Assembly (NCBI GenBank): GCA_013298695.1
Contig: JAAFIS010000004.1
Location: 186,001-250,000, forward strand
Reading direction: 5' to 3'
Length of the DNA: 64,000 nt
From: Betaproteobacteria bacterium
GTDB lineage: Bacteria > Pseudomonadota > Gammaproteobacteria > Burkholderiales > Casimicrobiaceae
This document shows, piece after piece, positions 17,452 to 25,260 of the stretch; the first letter of the stretch is position 1, and every line of letters starts with the position of its first letter. Under the pieces are notes generated by a model. The model worked only from the letters and a program-made list of their open reading frames with translations. It was not told the origin of the DNA and did no database searches. The position numbers were made by a program, and so were the translations under genes.

Positions 17452-17607
17452 ATGGAACGCGTCGATGCGTGGTATGACGGCTCAGCAATCTGCGTTATTG
17501 TGTCTGGGGCGAGAGGCGATCCAGTTGATATGGGCGAGGGTGAAGTTGAAGCGCTTATCGAAAAGCTTCAGAGCTGTTTGCGAGAAGCTCGTGGGCTTTC
17601 ATCGTAG
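17452..17607 (+). CDS. Small hypothetical protein (51 aa)
   Basis: MERVDAWYDGSAICVIVSGA begins a compact, acidic, 51-residue protein. The C-terminal half EVEALIEKLQSCLREAR is predicted helical. The start at 17452 has GAGG eight bases upstream. Alternative starts at 17446 or further upstream would read through the palindromic repeat and are less likely. I do not recognise the family. The beta-then-helix layout looks protein-like rather than random, but the short length keeps confidence moderate. Confidence 0.4.
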   Translation: MERVDAWYDGSAICVIVSGARGDPVDMGEGEVEALIEKLQSCLREARGLSS

Positions 17608-17681
17608 CCTCGCTGCACGCATCGAAGTTTCCATAACTGAAGTCACGAAGCGATCAAGTTCGAGCGCCGCCGCTCTGAAAA

Positions 17682-17706
17682 CCCCGGATGCAAGCATCTG
17701 GACTAC
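17682..17706. repeat. Half copy of a CCCGGATGC-GCATCCGGG repeat
   Basis: ccccggatgcaagcatctgg followed by actac matches one arm of the perfect inverted pair at 48843-48974, with a few substitutions. It lies just upstream of the ribosome site of the Bug gene at 17736. Confidence 0.5.
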
Positions 17707-17735
17707 GCGCTACCATCCGCGCTAAGGAGGCTACT

Positions 17736-18677
17736 ATGTTCAAACCATTCATTGGCGCGTTCGTCGCGTCGCTTGTTGCTGCGAGTGCGTTCGCGCAATT
17801 CCCTGACAAAAATGTGAACTACATCATTCCGTTTCCAGCGGGCGGTGAATCGGATGTTGCCGCGCGGCAGCAGGGCATCATTGCGAAAAAATTGACGGGC
17901 AAAGATTTCATCGTGCTCAACAAAGCGGGCGCGGGCGGCGCACTGGTGTGGGGTACGTTAAACCGTGAACCGGCGGATGGCTACACCGTGGCCGGGATCA
18001 ACTTGCCTCATATTGTGTTGCAGCCGATGGAAGGCAATGTGCAATACAAAACGGAGGATATGGCGAGCGTGTATTGGTTTCATTTCACACCGGATGCGAT
18101 CATCGTGCCCAACGAAAGTCCGTACAAAACGCTCGCGGATTTGATCGCTGCGGCGAAAGCAAATCCGGGCAAACTAAACATTGGCGGCAGCGCGCTCAAC
18201 TCGGCCAATCATGCAGCAACGGCGCGTTTCGAATCGCTTGCGGGCGTGAAATTCACCTATGTGCCGTTCAAAGGCACGGCGGATATGGCCACCTCCATTC
18301 TCGGCAAACACGTCGACGCTGCGATGAGCTACACCACATTTGCGATTTCGCAGAAAGAGAAAGTCCGCGTGCTCGCAGTGGCAACCGAGAAGCGTCATCC
18401 GCTGTTTCCGAATGTGCCGACCTTCAAAGAGGCGGGATTTAATTGGGTCGATGGCGCGTATCGCGGCGTCGCGCTGCCGAAATCAACGCCAGACGCGGTG
18501 AAGAAACAGGTGAGCGATTTGTTTCAGCGCATCAACAATGATGACGCGATGAAAAAACAAATGGCCGATGGCGGTTTCGAATGGATCGATGTGCCGCTTG
18601 AGCGCGTGGGTGCGTTTATGCAGGAACGCACGAAGGCGTATGCGGAGGCGGCGAAATTGTTGGCGTTGATAAAGTAA
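17736..18677 (+). CDS. Bug/TctC-family periplasmic binding protein
   Basis: 313 residues with a clear Sec signal peptide (MFKPFIGAFVASLVAASAFA, then Q). Bug hallmarks follow: NYIIPFPAGGESDVAARQQG, LNKAGAGGALVWGTLN, FTYVPFKGTADMATSILG and LFPNVPTFKEAGFNW. A strong ribosome site, AAGGAGG, precedes the ATG and fixes the start. It is an orphan like the other Bug genes, with no TctA or TctB nearby. The acidic residue in GGESD replaces the small residue (S or T) seen at that place in the other copies here. This may mark a different ligand. Confidence 0.88.
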   Translation: MFKPFIGAFVASLVAASAFAQFPDKNVNYIIPFPAGGESDVAARQQGIIAKKLTGKDFIVLNKAGAGGALVWGTLNREPADGYTVAGINLPHIVLQPMEGNVQYKTEDMASVYWFHFTPDAIIVPNESPYKTLADLIAAAKANPGKLNIGGSALNSANHAATARFESLAGVKFTYVPFKGTADMATSILGKHVDAAMSYTTFAISQKEKVRVLAVATEKRHPLFPNVPTFKEAGFNWVDGAYRGVALPKSTPDAVKKQVSDLFQRINNDDAMKKQMADGGFEWIDVPLERVGAFMQERTKAYAEAAKLLALIK

Positions 18678-18751
18678 TCGGTATCGCCGAATTGGCGAGT
18701 AACGTTAGCATTACAAACTAACTCGGTTACAGCTGTGACGTGCGCCAGCTG

Positions 18752-20500
18752 TTACGGCGGCAGTACGCGAAACGCATGAACTGTTGAAGGCGCCGCGTCG
18801 CAGCTCGACTTGATAAGCAATGTGCGCCCGCCCGACAGGGCTAGGCTGCCATTTTCTGGTGTACTCCATTCGCTCTGCCGCGTACTTAAGTTGATCGCGT
18901 GCGTGCCGGCAGCCGTGCTGGTAAACACATGGGTGTCCGTGACCAACACGTTTGAGCAAAACGAAAACGCGCCCGGCGCGCCCCAGCTCCACAGAACCGC
19001 GCCACTTAAGCTGTCAAGTGCACTTAATTGTTGTGTTTGCCCGTTTTGCGCATAGACAATACCCTGCCGATACGCTGGCTGCCCCACGTATCCGATTCCG
19101 CTTCGCCACGCGATCGATCGTGCAGAGGTATTAAACGCAGTAATATGACCGGGAGAGTATGTCCTGGCGTAGATGTACCCATTGTCGCCAACGATAGGCG
19201 CGCCGTTCATGCTGTAGCCAGACCAACTGGATTGCAGATCATTGATCGAAAACGACTGGTTGCCTGTGACGATGTCCATCGCTGACAAAACACTAGTGTC
19301 ACCGCCGGTAAAACTGTACGCAGTATTCTGGTCGATGGCGATCGCGTGCTTGTCGTATCCTGACTGTGCGCCGCCGCTCCACAATAGCGAACCATCGGCT
19401 CCATCAAACGCGACGATTGGACCTTGATCGCTGCCACCAACAAATACACGACCACCGAACGCCGTCGGTGCGAGAAGTGTGGGCCATTGAGTGTAGAAAG
19501 GCGTACGCCAGCGGCGCACTCCATTCGCGAAATCATATGCGTGCAAAGCTGTATCGCTGTGTCCGCTGGACGCCACATAAACTGTATCGCCGCTGATCGT
19601 GGGTCCAAAAACGCCGTGCAACTGCCCTGTATTTGCGGAGTTTCCTGTGACGGGCGTTCTCCAGCGCAATGTGCCATTGTGTTCTTCAAGAACGATTACC
19701 GATTGAGGCTGGAATCTACCAGTCGCGGTGACCGCAACCCCGCCGTTGAGTGAGCTCACGGTAGTTAACCAGAGCGGATCGTTTTGAGATTCTTGCTCTG
19801 AGGGCCAAAACCAAAGCTTCGTAAACGCAACCGATGAAAAGGACATTGGCACATAGCCAGTTTGTTTTGCGCTACCCTGGAAGCCCGCCCAATCTCGTCG
19901 AGCGACACTTAAGCTCACGTTCGTGGACGCAAAACTGTTGTCGATCACTGTTGAGAGAGAGCTGTCGCTATATAGTCGAACTCCTATGCTGACCATGCGT
20001 TGGCCAATTGGCAGCGAGGTCGGCGTGGTCAACGTAATGCCCCATACGCCATTGGGCAGGCGGGTAACAACCGGCGAAAATTCATCGAGCCCAATCACGC
20101 GTAGCCGCGCAGTATCCGGAACTGCCGGCGCAAAAAAGTAGCGCAATGTGATTTGAGCGCCGTCTCCGGGGGAAAGCGGAATATTGGGCGGGTACGCCGA
20201 AAGCGTTGTAGAACCAACCTGCGTTGTCGCGAATTGACATTGCACGTCCATGTAGGACCGAATGTCCTCATAGGTGCGGCGAGTCGCATTAGAGCCAAGT
20301 GCTCCATCCACGACGCTTGCGCCTGTCATGCCAAGCGCCATGCGCGTCAAGATCAAAGCATCTGTCGTAGCGAGGAAACGACCGTCACCGTCGACGTCTA
20401 AATTGCAGATCGATTGCGCAGTGGCGATCGAAGAAGCGAAACAAACAATTGACCCAAATACCGCGACGCTAGTCAAAATCGGTCGAGTTCCCCTTGCCAT
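18752..20500 (-). CDS. Secreted PQQ-like beta-propeller protein with a dockerin-like calcium loop
   Basis: About 582 residues with a signal peptide ending near SIATAQ (residue 29). Directly after it comes CNLDVDGDGRFLATTDALIL, then TRMALGM, a single EF-hand loop plus helix as in type I dockerin repeats. The middle (100-200) looks like a beta-sandwich. From about residue 205 there are repeated blades of the PQQ/BamB type, such as LRWRTPVTG, VRRWRTPFY, LLWSGGAQ and VLWSWGAPG. Each blade pairs a W-rich strand with a VYVASSG- or RVFVGGS-like strand. Such propellers bind proteins or quinone cofactors; the cofactor residues cannot be confirmed here. It is probably outside the inner membrane. Function unknown. 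Confidence 0.75.
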   Translation of the reverse strand: MARGTRPILTSVAVFGSIVCFASSIATAQSICNLDVDGDGRFLATTDALILTRMALGMTGASVVDGALGSNATRRTYEDIRSYMDVQCQFATTQVGSTTLSAYPPNIPLSPGDGAQITLRYFFAPAVPDTARLRVIGLDEFSPVVTRLPNGVWGITLTTPTSLPIGQRMVSIGVRLYSDSSLSTVIDNSFASTNVSLSVARRDWAGFQGSAKQTGYVPMSFSSVAFTKLWFWPSEQESQNDPLWLTTVSSLNGGVAVTATGRFQPQSVIVLEEHNGTLRWRTPVTGNSANTGQLHGVFGPTISGDTVYVASSGHSDTALHAYDFANGVRRWRTPFYTQWPTLLAPTAFGGRVFVGGSDQGPIVAFDGADGSLLWSGGAQSGYDKHAIAIDQNTAYSFTGGDTSVLSAMDIVTGNQSFSINDLQSSWSGYSMNGAPIVGDNGYIYARTYSPGHITAFNTSARSIAWRSGIGYVGQPAYRQGIVYAQNGQTQQLSALDSLSGAVLWSWGAPGAFSFCSNVLVTDTHVFTSTAAGTHAINLSTRQSEWSTPENGSLALSGGRTLLIKSSCDAAPSTVHAFRVLPP

Positions 20501-20605
20501 ATTTACCCCGTCTCGCGAGCGCCATGAACAATTGATCATGCTCGCATTTGCTGGTTACAAAAATTTAGTTCTGTGCGAATTGCTCGAAGCAGTCACAAAT
20601 TTATT

Positions 20606-21529
20606 CTAGCGACGACGCTTCTTCGCAATGACTTTCCCGCGTTTCGCTTTTGATTTTTTGTAAACCACTGGCTTTGGAATCTCGAGCACTTCGCCGGTTT
20701 CCATCCAAGTCTTGATGCGTTGCGCGTCGCCAATGCGTGAGAACTTGCCAACGGAATCAAGCAGCACGAGCACGACAGGGCGTTTCGCGATTTCGGTAAG
20801 CATTACGACGCAACGACCGGCTTCGCGAATGAACCCGGTTTTTTGCAAGCTGATATTCCAGTTGTCGGATTTCACCAGCGCATTGGAATTGCCGAAGTGA
20901 TACGTCTTTCCGGTTTCGTTGCTCTGCAAATACTGCTCGCGCTGCGTGCTCAGGCTCGCGATCAATGGATATTGATTCGCAGCGGTGACGAGCGTGGCTA
21001 AATCTTTCGCGGTCGACACGTTTTCCGGCGAAAGGCCGGTCGTATCGGCGAACTGGGTGCTGGTCATGCCGAGCGATTTTGCTTTGGCATTCATCGCGCG
21101 AACCGCAGCAGGCGAACCACCGGGGAAATAGCGACCCAGTGCGTTCGCTGCGCGGTTTTCTGACGACATCAGCGCGAGCGAAAGCATTTCACGTCGCGTG
21201 AAGGTTTCGCCGATGGTTAGGCGCGAGCGCGAGCCTTTGAGGAAATCCAAATCCTCCATCGTGATCGTGAGCTTTTCGTCGAGAAACTGATCGGCATCGA
21301 TCACGATCATCGCGGTCATCAGCTTGGTGATGCTCGCAATCGGGGTGACGTGCGCGGAATTCTTCGCGTAGATCGCTTCGCCGCTTTTTGCATCAAGAAC
21401 TAACGCGGCTTGAGAAAGCAGATTTGGCCCCGCTGCGTTGGCAAACGGTGCAAGGAGTGTCACTGAAAAAGTTAGGGCTGCAGTTGCAAAAAACCGATAC
21501 AAATCAAACACTCCGGCGAACTTCTTCAT
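20606..21529 (-). CDS. D-alanyl-D-alanine endopeptidase, PBP7/DacA-like serine peptidase
   Basis: 307 residues with an N-terminal signal or anchor segment. The three active-site motifs of penicillin-binding S11 peptidases are present: SITKLMTAM (SxxK), SSEN (SxN) and LQKTGF (KTG). The protein acts in the periplasm on peptidoglycan cross-links or stem peptides. The size and lack of the large C-terminal domain of DacA fit PBP7 (PbpG). The last 20 residues are strongly basic (KSKAKRGKVIAKKRRR), which may bind membrane or murein. The start ATG at 21529 has the usual leader MKKFAGVFDLYRFFA. Confidence 0.9.
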   Translation of the reverse strand: MKKFAGVFDLYRFFATAALTFSVTLLAPFANAAGPNLLSQAALVLDAKSGEAIYAKNSAHVTPIASITKLMTAMIVIDADQFLDEKLTITMEDLDFLKGSRSRLTIGETFTRREMLSLALMSSENRAANALGRYFPGGSPAAVRAMNAKAKSLGMTSTQFADTTGLSPENVSTAKDLATLVTAANQYPLIASLSTQREQYLQSNETGKTYHFGNSNALVKSDNWNISLQKTGFIREAGRCVVMLTEIAKRPVVLVLLDSVGKFSRIGDAQRIKTWMETGEVLEIPKPVVYKKSKAKRGKVIAKKRRR

Positions 21530-21953
21530 ATTGAATCTCAGATTGTATCGTGGACTTCACGAGAACTTGTCTACAAATCGCGACAGTATTGACTTTTTTC
21601 TAAAAACGCCAATTTAATTGGGCTTTCGTGCAAATAAAGTCTTAACTTGATAAATTGTGTTAATACGAGTATCGCCCATTTAAACTGGGTGAAAAAGAAA
21701 AATGCTGTGCGCAACCTGTGCTACTGACGCTTCACGGCAAGTTCGCCTTGAAAGCTGCCCAGTTTTGTCGGAAGTTGCGCTGTAGCGCCCTTCAGTGCGC
21801 TTATCTCACCCGGCCAAACAGATACGCGCAAGAAGTGTGACAGCGCGAACGACAAACGCGCCGCGGGAGGCCGACGATGACGAGGGTTTACTCCAGAGCG
21901 CCGAGGCGGCAGCGTGTCCGCAGGCGCGTGCGTAAGCGCCAATCGGCGCTTGC
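21530..21953. other. 424-bp intergenic region with repeat copy C
   Basis: The region lies between the endopeptidase gene and the CARDB gene, both on the minus strand. It holds repeat copy C (21606-21691). The rest includes a GC-rich stretch (21720-21953) that reads open on the minus strand but encodes an arginine-rich, low-quality peptide, which I do not call as a gene. No other structure was seen. Confidence 0.5.
21606..21691. repeat. Paired-palindrome element, copy C
   Basis: Left palindrome 21606-21624 (acgccaatttaattgggct), interior 21625-21672 (48 bp, centre TTGA), right palindrome 21673-21691 (cgcccatttaaactgggtg). It lies upstream of the endopeptidase gene and downstream of the CARDB gene. 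Confidence 0.75.
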
Positions 21954-22538
21954 TTAGCGTTCGAGCACGCGAAATCCGTTGAATTCGTTGTTGGTCTCGT
22001 TGCTCTCCGCGATGCGCGCGAATCGATCAACAATCAGGCGTGCGTTCGTTGTTGCGTTGAAAAACGTCGCCGATGTGCTCGATTCCTTGGTGTAGATGTG
22101 CAGCGTCGCGCAATGCGTGCCGCCTGGCTCGAGTCCGGGCACGCGTGCCGAAAGCGTTTCGGTGGGGGCGCGCATCGGAAGAGGGCGTCCGAGATCGCCC
22201 ACAATGGCGTTGGCAAAGACGACTGTCGCACCTTCTGACGACGCGCCGCCGCCGATGTTTTTAACGCAGAAATTCACCTTGTTCCAGCGATATCGATCAT
22301 GTACGGGCAATCGCGCAACCGTGGATTCGGTGATGACCAGATCGGGCAAGATCATCTCAGCGACGCGTGCGCGGCTCGGATCAATCGTTGGCAAGGGCTG
22401 TCGACCACCTTGCCCGGGCGTGAATCCTCCCGGCGTCGCGGGCAATTCCCAAGGTTGCGCCGTGGCAATCGCGGCGGCAGTTGCAATCGCGATGAGCGCG
22501 GCGTGTGAAAGCGCCCGTACGACAGAATTTTGTTTCAT
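21954..22538 (-). CDS. Secreted CARDB-domain protein
   Basis: 194 residues with a signal peptide (ALIAIATAAAIATAQ). The domain from about residue 65 is of the CARDB type, an Ig-like cell-adhesion-related fold: LPDLVITESTVA, VNFCVKNIGGGASSEG, VPGLEPGGTHCATLHIY and the closing RIAESNETNNEFNGF. The two cysteines could form a disulfide. The N-terminal mature region is Gly/Pro-rich (PGGFTPGQGG). Single CARDB proteins are found at the cell surface, but no partner is evident here. The gene is followed on the same strand by the 424-bp gap and the endopeptidase gene. Confidence 0.82.
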   Translation of the reverse strand: MKQNSVVRALSHAALIAIATAAAIATAQPWELPATPGGFTPGQGGRQPLPTIDPSRARVAEMILPDLVITESTVARLPVHDRYRWNKVNFCVKNIGGGASSEGATVVFANAIVGDLGRPLPMRAPTETLSARVPGLEPGGTHCATLHIYTKESSTSATFFNATTNARLIVDRFARIAESNETNNEFNGFRVLER

Positions 22539-22598
22539 GACGAACCCCTCGACCTTGCATTCTTGACTCTCGTGAGTCGTGCAAGGAGCGCGCGGGGT

Positions 22599-23576
22599 TC
22601 AATCGACTTTCGCGCCCGATTCTTTGACGATCTTGGCGTACTTCGGAAGCTCTTTAGCGATGAATGCAGCAAACGCTTCGGGCGTTGTCGGCGACGGCTC
22701 AGCGCCGCTTGCGAGCCACTTTTCTTTGAGATCCGGTGCGGCGAGCGCTTTTGCCACTTCTGCGTTGAGTCGCTTCACGATATCGGGCGGCGTAGCGGCG
22801 GGCGCGAACAATCCCCACCACGTAAACACGTCAAAGTCTTTGATACCTGCTTGCGCCATCGTGGGCAGCTCGGGCGCGAGCGCGCTTTTGTTCGGCGTGG
22901 TGACGGCAAACGCCTTTAACTTGCCGGCTTTGATCTGTGGCAGCGCGCTGGCCATGTTGTCAAACATCATCTGGACTTGTCCGCCCAGCAAATCCGTCAT
23001 CGCAGGGCCGCCGCCCTTGTACGGCACATGCGTGATTGAAGCGCCGGTGCTCAAGCGAAACAATTCACACGCAAGATGCCCAGCGCTGCCGTTGCTGCCG
23101 CTCGCGCAGTTCACTTTGCCGGGATTCTTTTTTGCAAAATCAATCAGGCCCGCGACATCATTGGCCGGTAGCACTGCCGGATTGACAACGAGCACGTTCG
23201 GCGTGACCACAACCAATGAAATCGGCGCGAAATCTTTCTGCGCGTCGAACGGCATTTTTGGATACAACGATGGGTTCACGGCGTGTGTCGATAGCGCGCC
23301 CATGCCAATCGTGTAGCCATCAGGTGCCGATTTCGCCAGCGCATCCATGCCAATGTTTCCGCCCGCCCCGGCGCGGTTTTCTACGATGACTTGTTGACCG
23401 AGCTGCTCGGAGAGCTTCTGTGCGAGCCCTCGTGAGGTTACGTCAACGGACCCGCCGGCGGGAAACGGAACGATGAGTTTGATCGGCTTGGTGGGGTAAG
23501 TCTGTGCCGCGCAGAAAACGCTCGCACTAGCCGCGATAAAAAACGCAACAAATTGTTTCGAAAGTGGTGTGAACAT
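22599..23576 (-). CDS. Bug/TctC-family periplasmic binding protein
   Basis: 325 residues with a signal peptide ending near VFCAAQ. Conserved segments are YPTKPIKLIVPFPAGGSVDV, ENRAGAGGNIGMDALA, ITHVPYKGGGPAMTDLLGG and LAPELPTMAQAGIKDF. This is the canonical Bug pattern, without a local TctAB transporter. It is followed on the same strand, after 60 bp, by the CARDB gene. It is divergent from the RND adaptor gene, with a 125-bp gap holding both promoters. The ligand is unknown, probably a carboxylate or aromatic acid. Confidence 0.9.
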   Translation of the reverse strand: MFTPLSKQFVAFFIAASASVFCAAQTYPTKPIKLIVPFPAGGSVDVTSRGLAQKLSEQLGQQVIVENRAGAGGNIGMDALAKSAPDGYTIGMGALSTHAVNPSLYPKMPFDAQKDFAPISLVVVTPNVLVVNPAVLPANDVAGLIDFAKKNPGKVNCASGSNGSAGHLACELFRLSTGASITHVPYKGGGPAMTDLLGGQVQMMFDNMASALPQIKAGKLKAFAVTTPNKSALAPELPTMAQAGIKDFDVFTWWGLFAPAATPPDIVKRLNAEVAKALAAPDLKEKWLASGAEPSPTTPEAFAAFIAKELPKYAKIVKESGAKVD

Positions 23577-23701
23577 AATGATCGGCTTGCTCAGTTGAAC
23601 TTGGCTAAAAGTTTACGGTCTGCACGTAGGAAAGCCGTCATCGTTGACGCGCATAATTAGCATGGACGCGCGAAAAAACCGGTCGCGCCTAGAAAAGAAG
23701 T

Positions 23702-25039
23702 ATGAAGAAATCAATTTACGGGCTCGTTGTGGCCGTGTTGGGCGTTGTCGTCGGTGCTGGCGCAATGTTTTTGTTTGGCCTCTTTAAGCCCGCACCCGCC
23801 ACTTCGCCCCCCGGCGCACCCGCAGGTGGCAGCCCGGGTCAGGCCGCAAATGCCAGCGGCAAAGCTAGCGACGGCGCGGCCAAGTCGGGCGCTTCAGGGA
23901 CAGTTGCGCCCGGAGCTTCTGCAGCAGGTGCGCCACCAGGCGCACCGGTCGAGCTTGGCAAACCAGAAAAAGCGAGCTGGCCGCTATCAGTTACCGCGGT
24001 CGGCACCTTGCGCTCTGATGAGTCGGTGATCATTCGCAGTGAACAATCGGGACGCATCGCCGCTCTTAATTTCAAAGAAGGACAACCGGTTCGCAAGGGG
24101 CAGCTTCTCGTTCAACTCGACGACAGTGTCACTCGCGCCGAACTCGGTCAGGCCAACGCAAATTTGAAGCTCGCGAAAGCAAAGTTTGATCGCGCCGCTG
24201 AGTTGAAAGAGAGAAATTTCATTTCTGGGCAGGCTAAAGACGAAGCGGAAAATGCGCTCAAGGTTGCCGAGGCCGCAGTGAAACTCATTGAGGCACGACT
24301 TCGCCGATTCAACATCGAAGCGCCGTTTTCAGGAACGGTGGGTTTGCGCTCGGCAAGCGTTGGCGATTACGTTCGCGACGGTCAAGACATCGTGAATCTT
24401 GAAAAAACGGACCCGATCAAGGTTGATTTCAAAGTGCCTGAATTGTTTCAATCAAAAGTACGCGTTGGGCAAGCGCTCGCCGTGACGCTCGATGCAGTGC
24501 CAGGTAAAAACTTTACGGGAACGCTCTACGCGGTGAACCCGCAACTCGATCAAGCCGGCCGCGCCGTGGTGCTTCGCGCCCAGATGGGCAACGGCGACGC
24601 CGCGCTCAAACCCGGCATGTTTGCGCGAGTCCGGCTCGCGCTCTCGGAGACGACCGAAACGCTGGTAGTTCCGGAGCAAGCGGTGTCGATGCAGGGTGAA
24701 GATCAGGTGATTTTTCGCGTTGTCGACGGACGCGCACAGCGCACTAAAGTTGAAGTGGGGCAGCGACGTGATGGCAAGGCCGAGATTGCTCAAGGTATTT
24801 CTGCGGGCGACACTATTGTGTTAGCGGGCTGGCAGCGCTTGCGCGATGGCGCAGCCGTCAGAGGCGCGGGCGCACCGAGCGCTCCGCCAACCGCTGCGGC
24901 TGCTCCGAGAAACGAAACCGCGCCGCCGAAGGCGGAAACTGCAGCTCCGAAGGGGGAAACTACCGCTCCGAAGGCGGACGCCGCACCGGCGAAAGCCGAT
25001 GGCAGCGCGCGTGCGGCCGACGCTAAGCCAAAGACTTAG
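23702..25039 (+). CDS. RND efflux periplasmic adaptor (membrane fusion protein)
   Basis: 445 residues. One N-terminal helix (YGLVVAVLGVVVGAGAMFLF) anchors it to the inner membrane. A Gly/Ala/Pro linker runs to about residue 80. The adaptor core follows: lipoyl half GRIAALNFKEGQPVRKGQLL, a hairpin, the second lipoyl half NIEAPFSGTVGLRSASVGDY, then a beta-barrel with LKPGMFARVRLAL. The last 60 residues are an unusual Ala/Pro/Lys/Glu-rich tail of near-repeats (APPKAETAAPKGETTAPKAD). It joins the RND pump encoded downstream to an outer-membrane channel. No TolC-type gene is in view. The cargo is unknown. Confidence 0.92.
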   Translation: MKKSIYGLVVAVLGVVVGAGAMFLFGLFKPAPATSPPGAPAGGSPGQAANASGKASDGAAKSGASGTVAPGASAAGAPPGAPVELGKPEKASWPLSVTAVGTLRSDESVIIRSEQSGRIAALNFKEGQPVRKGQLLVQLDDSVTRAELGQANANLKLAKAKFDRAAELKERNFISGQAKDEAENALKVAEAAVKLIEARLRRFNIEAPFSGTVGLRSASVGDYVRDGQDIVNLEKTDPIKVDFKVPELFQSKVRVGQALAVTLDAVPGKNFTGTLYAVNPQLDQAGRAVVLRAQMGNGDAALKPGMFARVRLALSETTETLVVPEQAVSMQGEDQVIFRVVDGRAQRTKVEVGQRRDGKAEIAQGISAGDTIVLAGWQRLRDGAAVRGAGAPSAPPTAAAAPRNETAPPKAETAAPKGETTAPKADAAPAKADGSARAADAKPKT

Positions 25040-25078
25040 CAATTGAGCGGCGTATTCTGATGTAACTTACGATCTATA

Positions 25079-25164
25079 ACGCCGATTTAATTGGGCAATG
25101 ACATCGATTGATTGGCGCATCGATTATTTATGAAAACTGGTTTGTAGCCCAATTAAATACGGGT
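25079..25164. repeat. Paired-palindrome element, copy D
   Basis: Left palindrome 25079-25097 (acgccgatttaattgggca), interior 25098-25145 (48 bp, centre TCGA within atcgat), right palindrome 25146-25164 (agcccaattaaatacgggt). It lies in the 221-bp gap between the adaptor and transporter genes of the RND pump. Confidence 0.75.
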
Positions 25165-25260
25165 ACTCAAGCTAGAGTTGTGAGTGAGTTTGTGCGCAGC
25201 CACGGACGTCTGCCACCACTTTGACGACATACGAACGCGGTTCACCGCCGAGGTAGTTTT

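Noticed and set aside
18685-18759. cgccgaattggcg near 18685 and cgcc-ggcg near 18743 as another paired-palindrome copy
   Set aside because: Stem and loop sizes differ and the centre-to-centre distance is about 60, not 67; at most a weak terminator after the Bug gene.
21721-21942. Minus-strand 73-codon frame in the gap next to the CARDB gene
   Set aside because: Arg/Pro/Ala-rich, no ribosome site, no recognisable fold; treated as non-coding.
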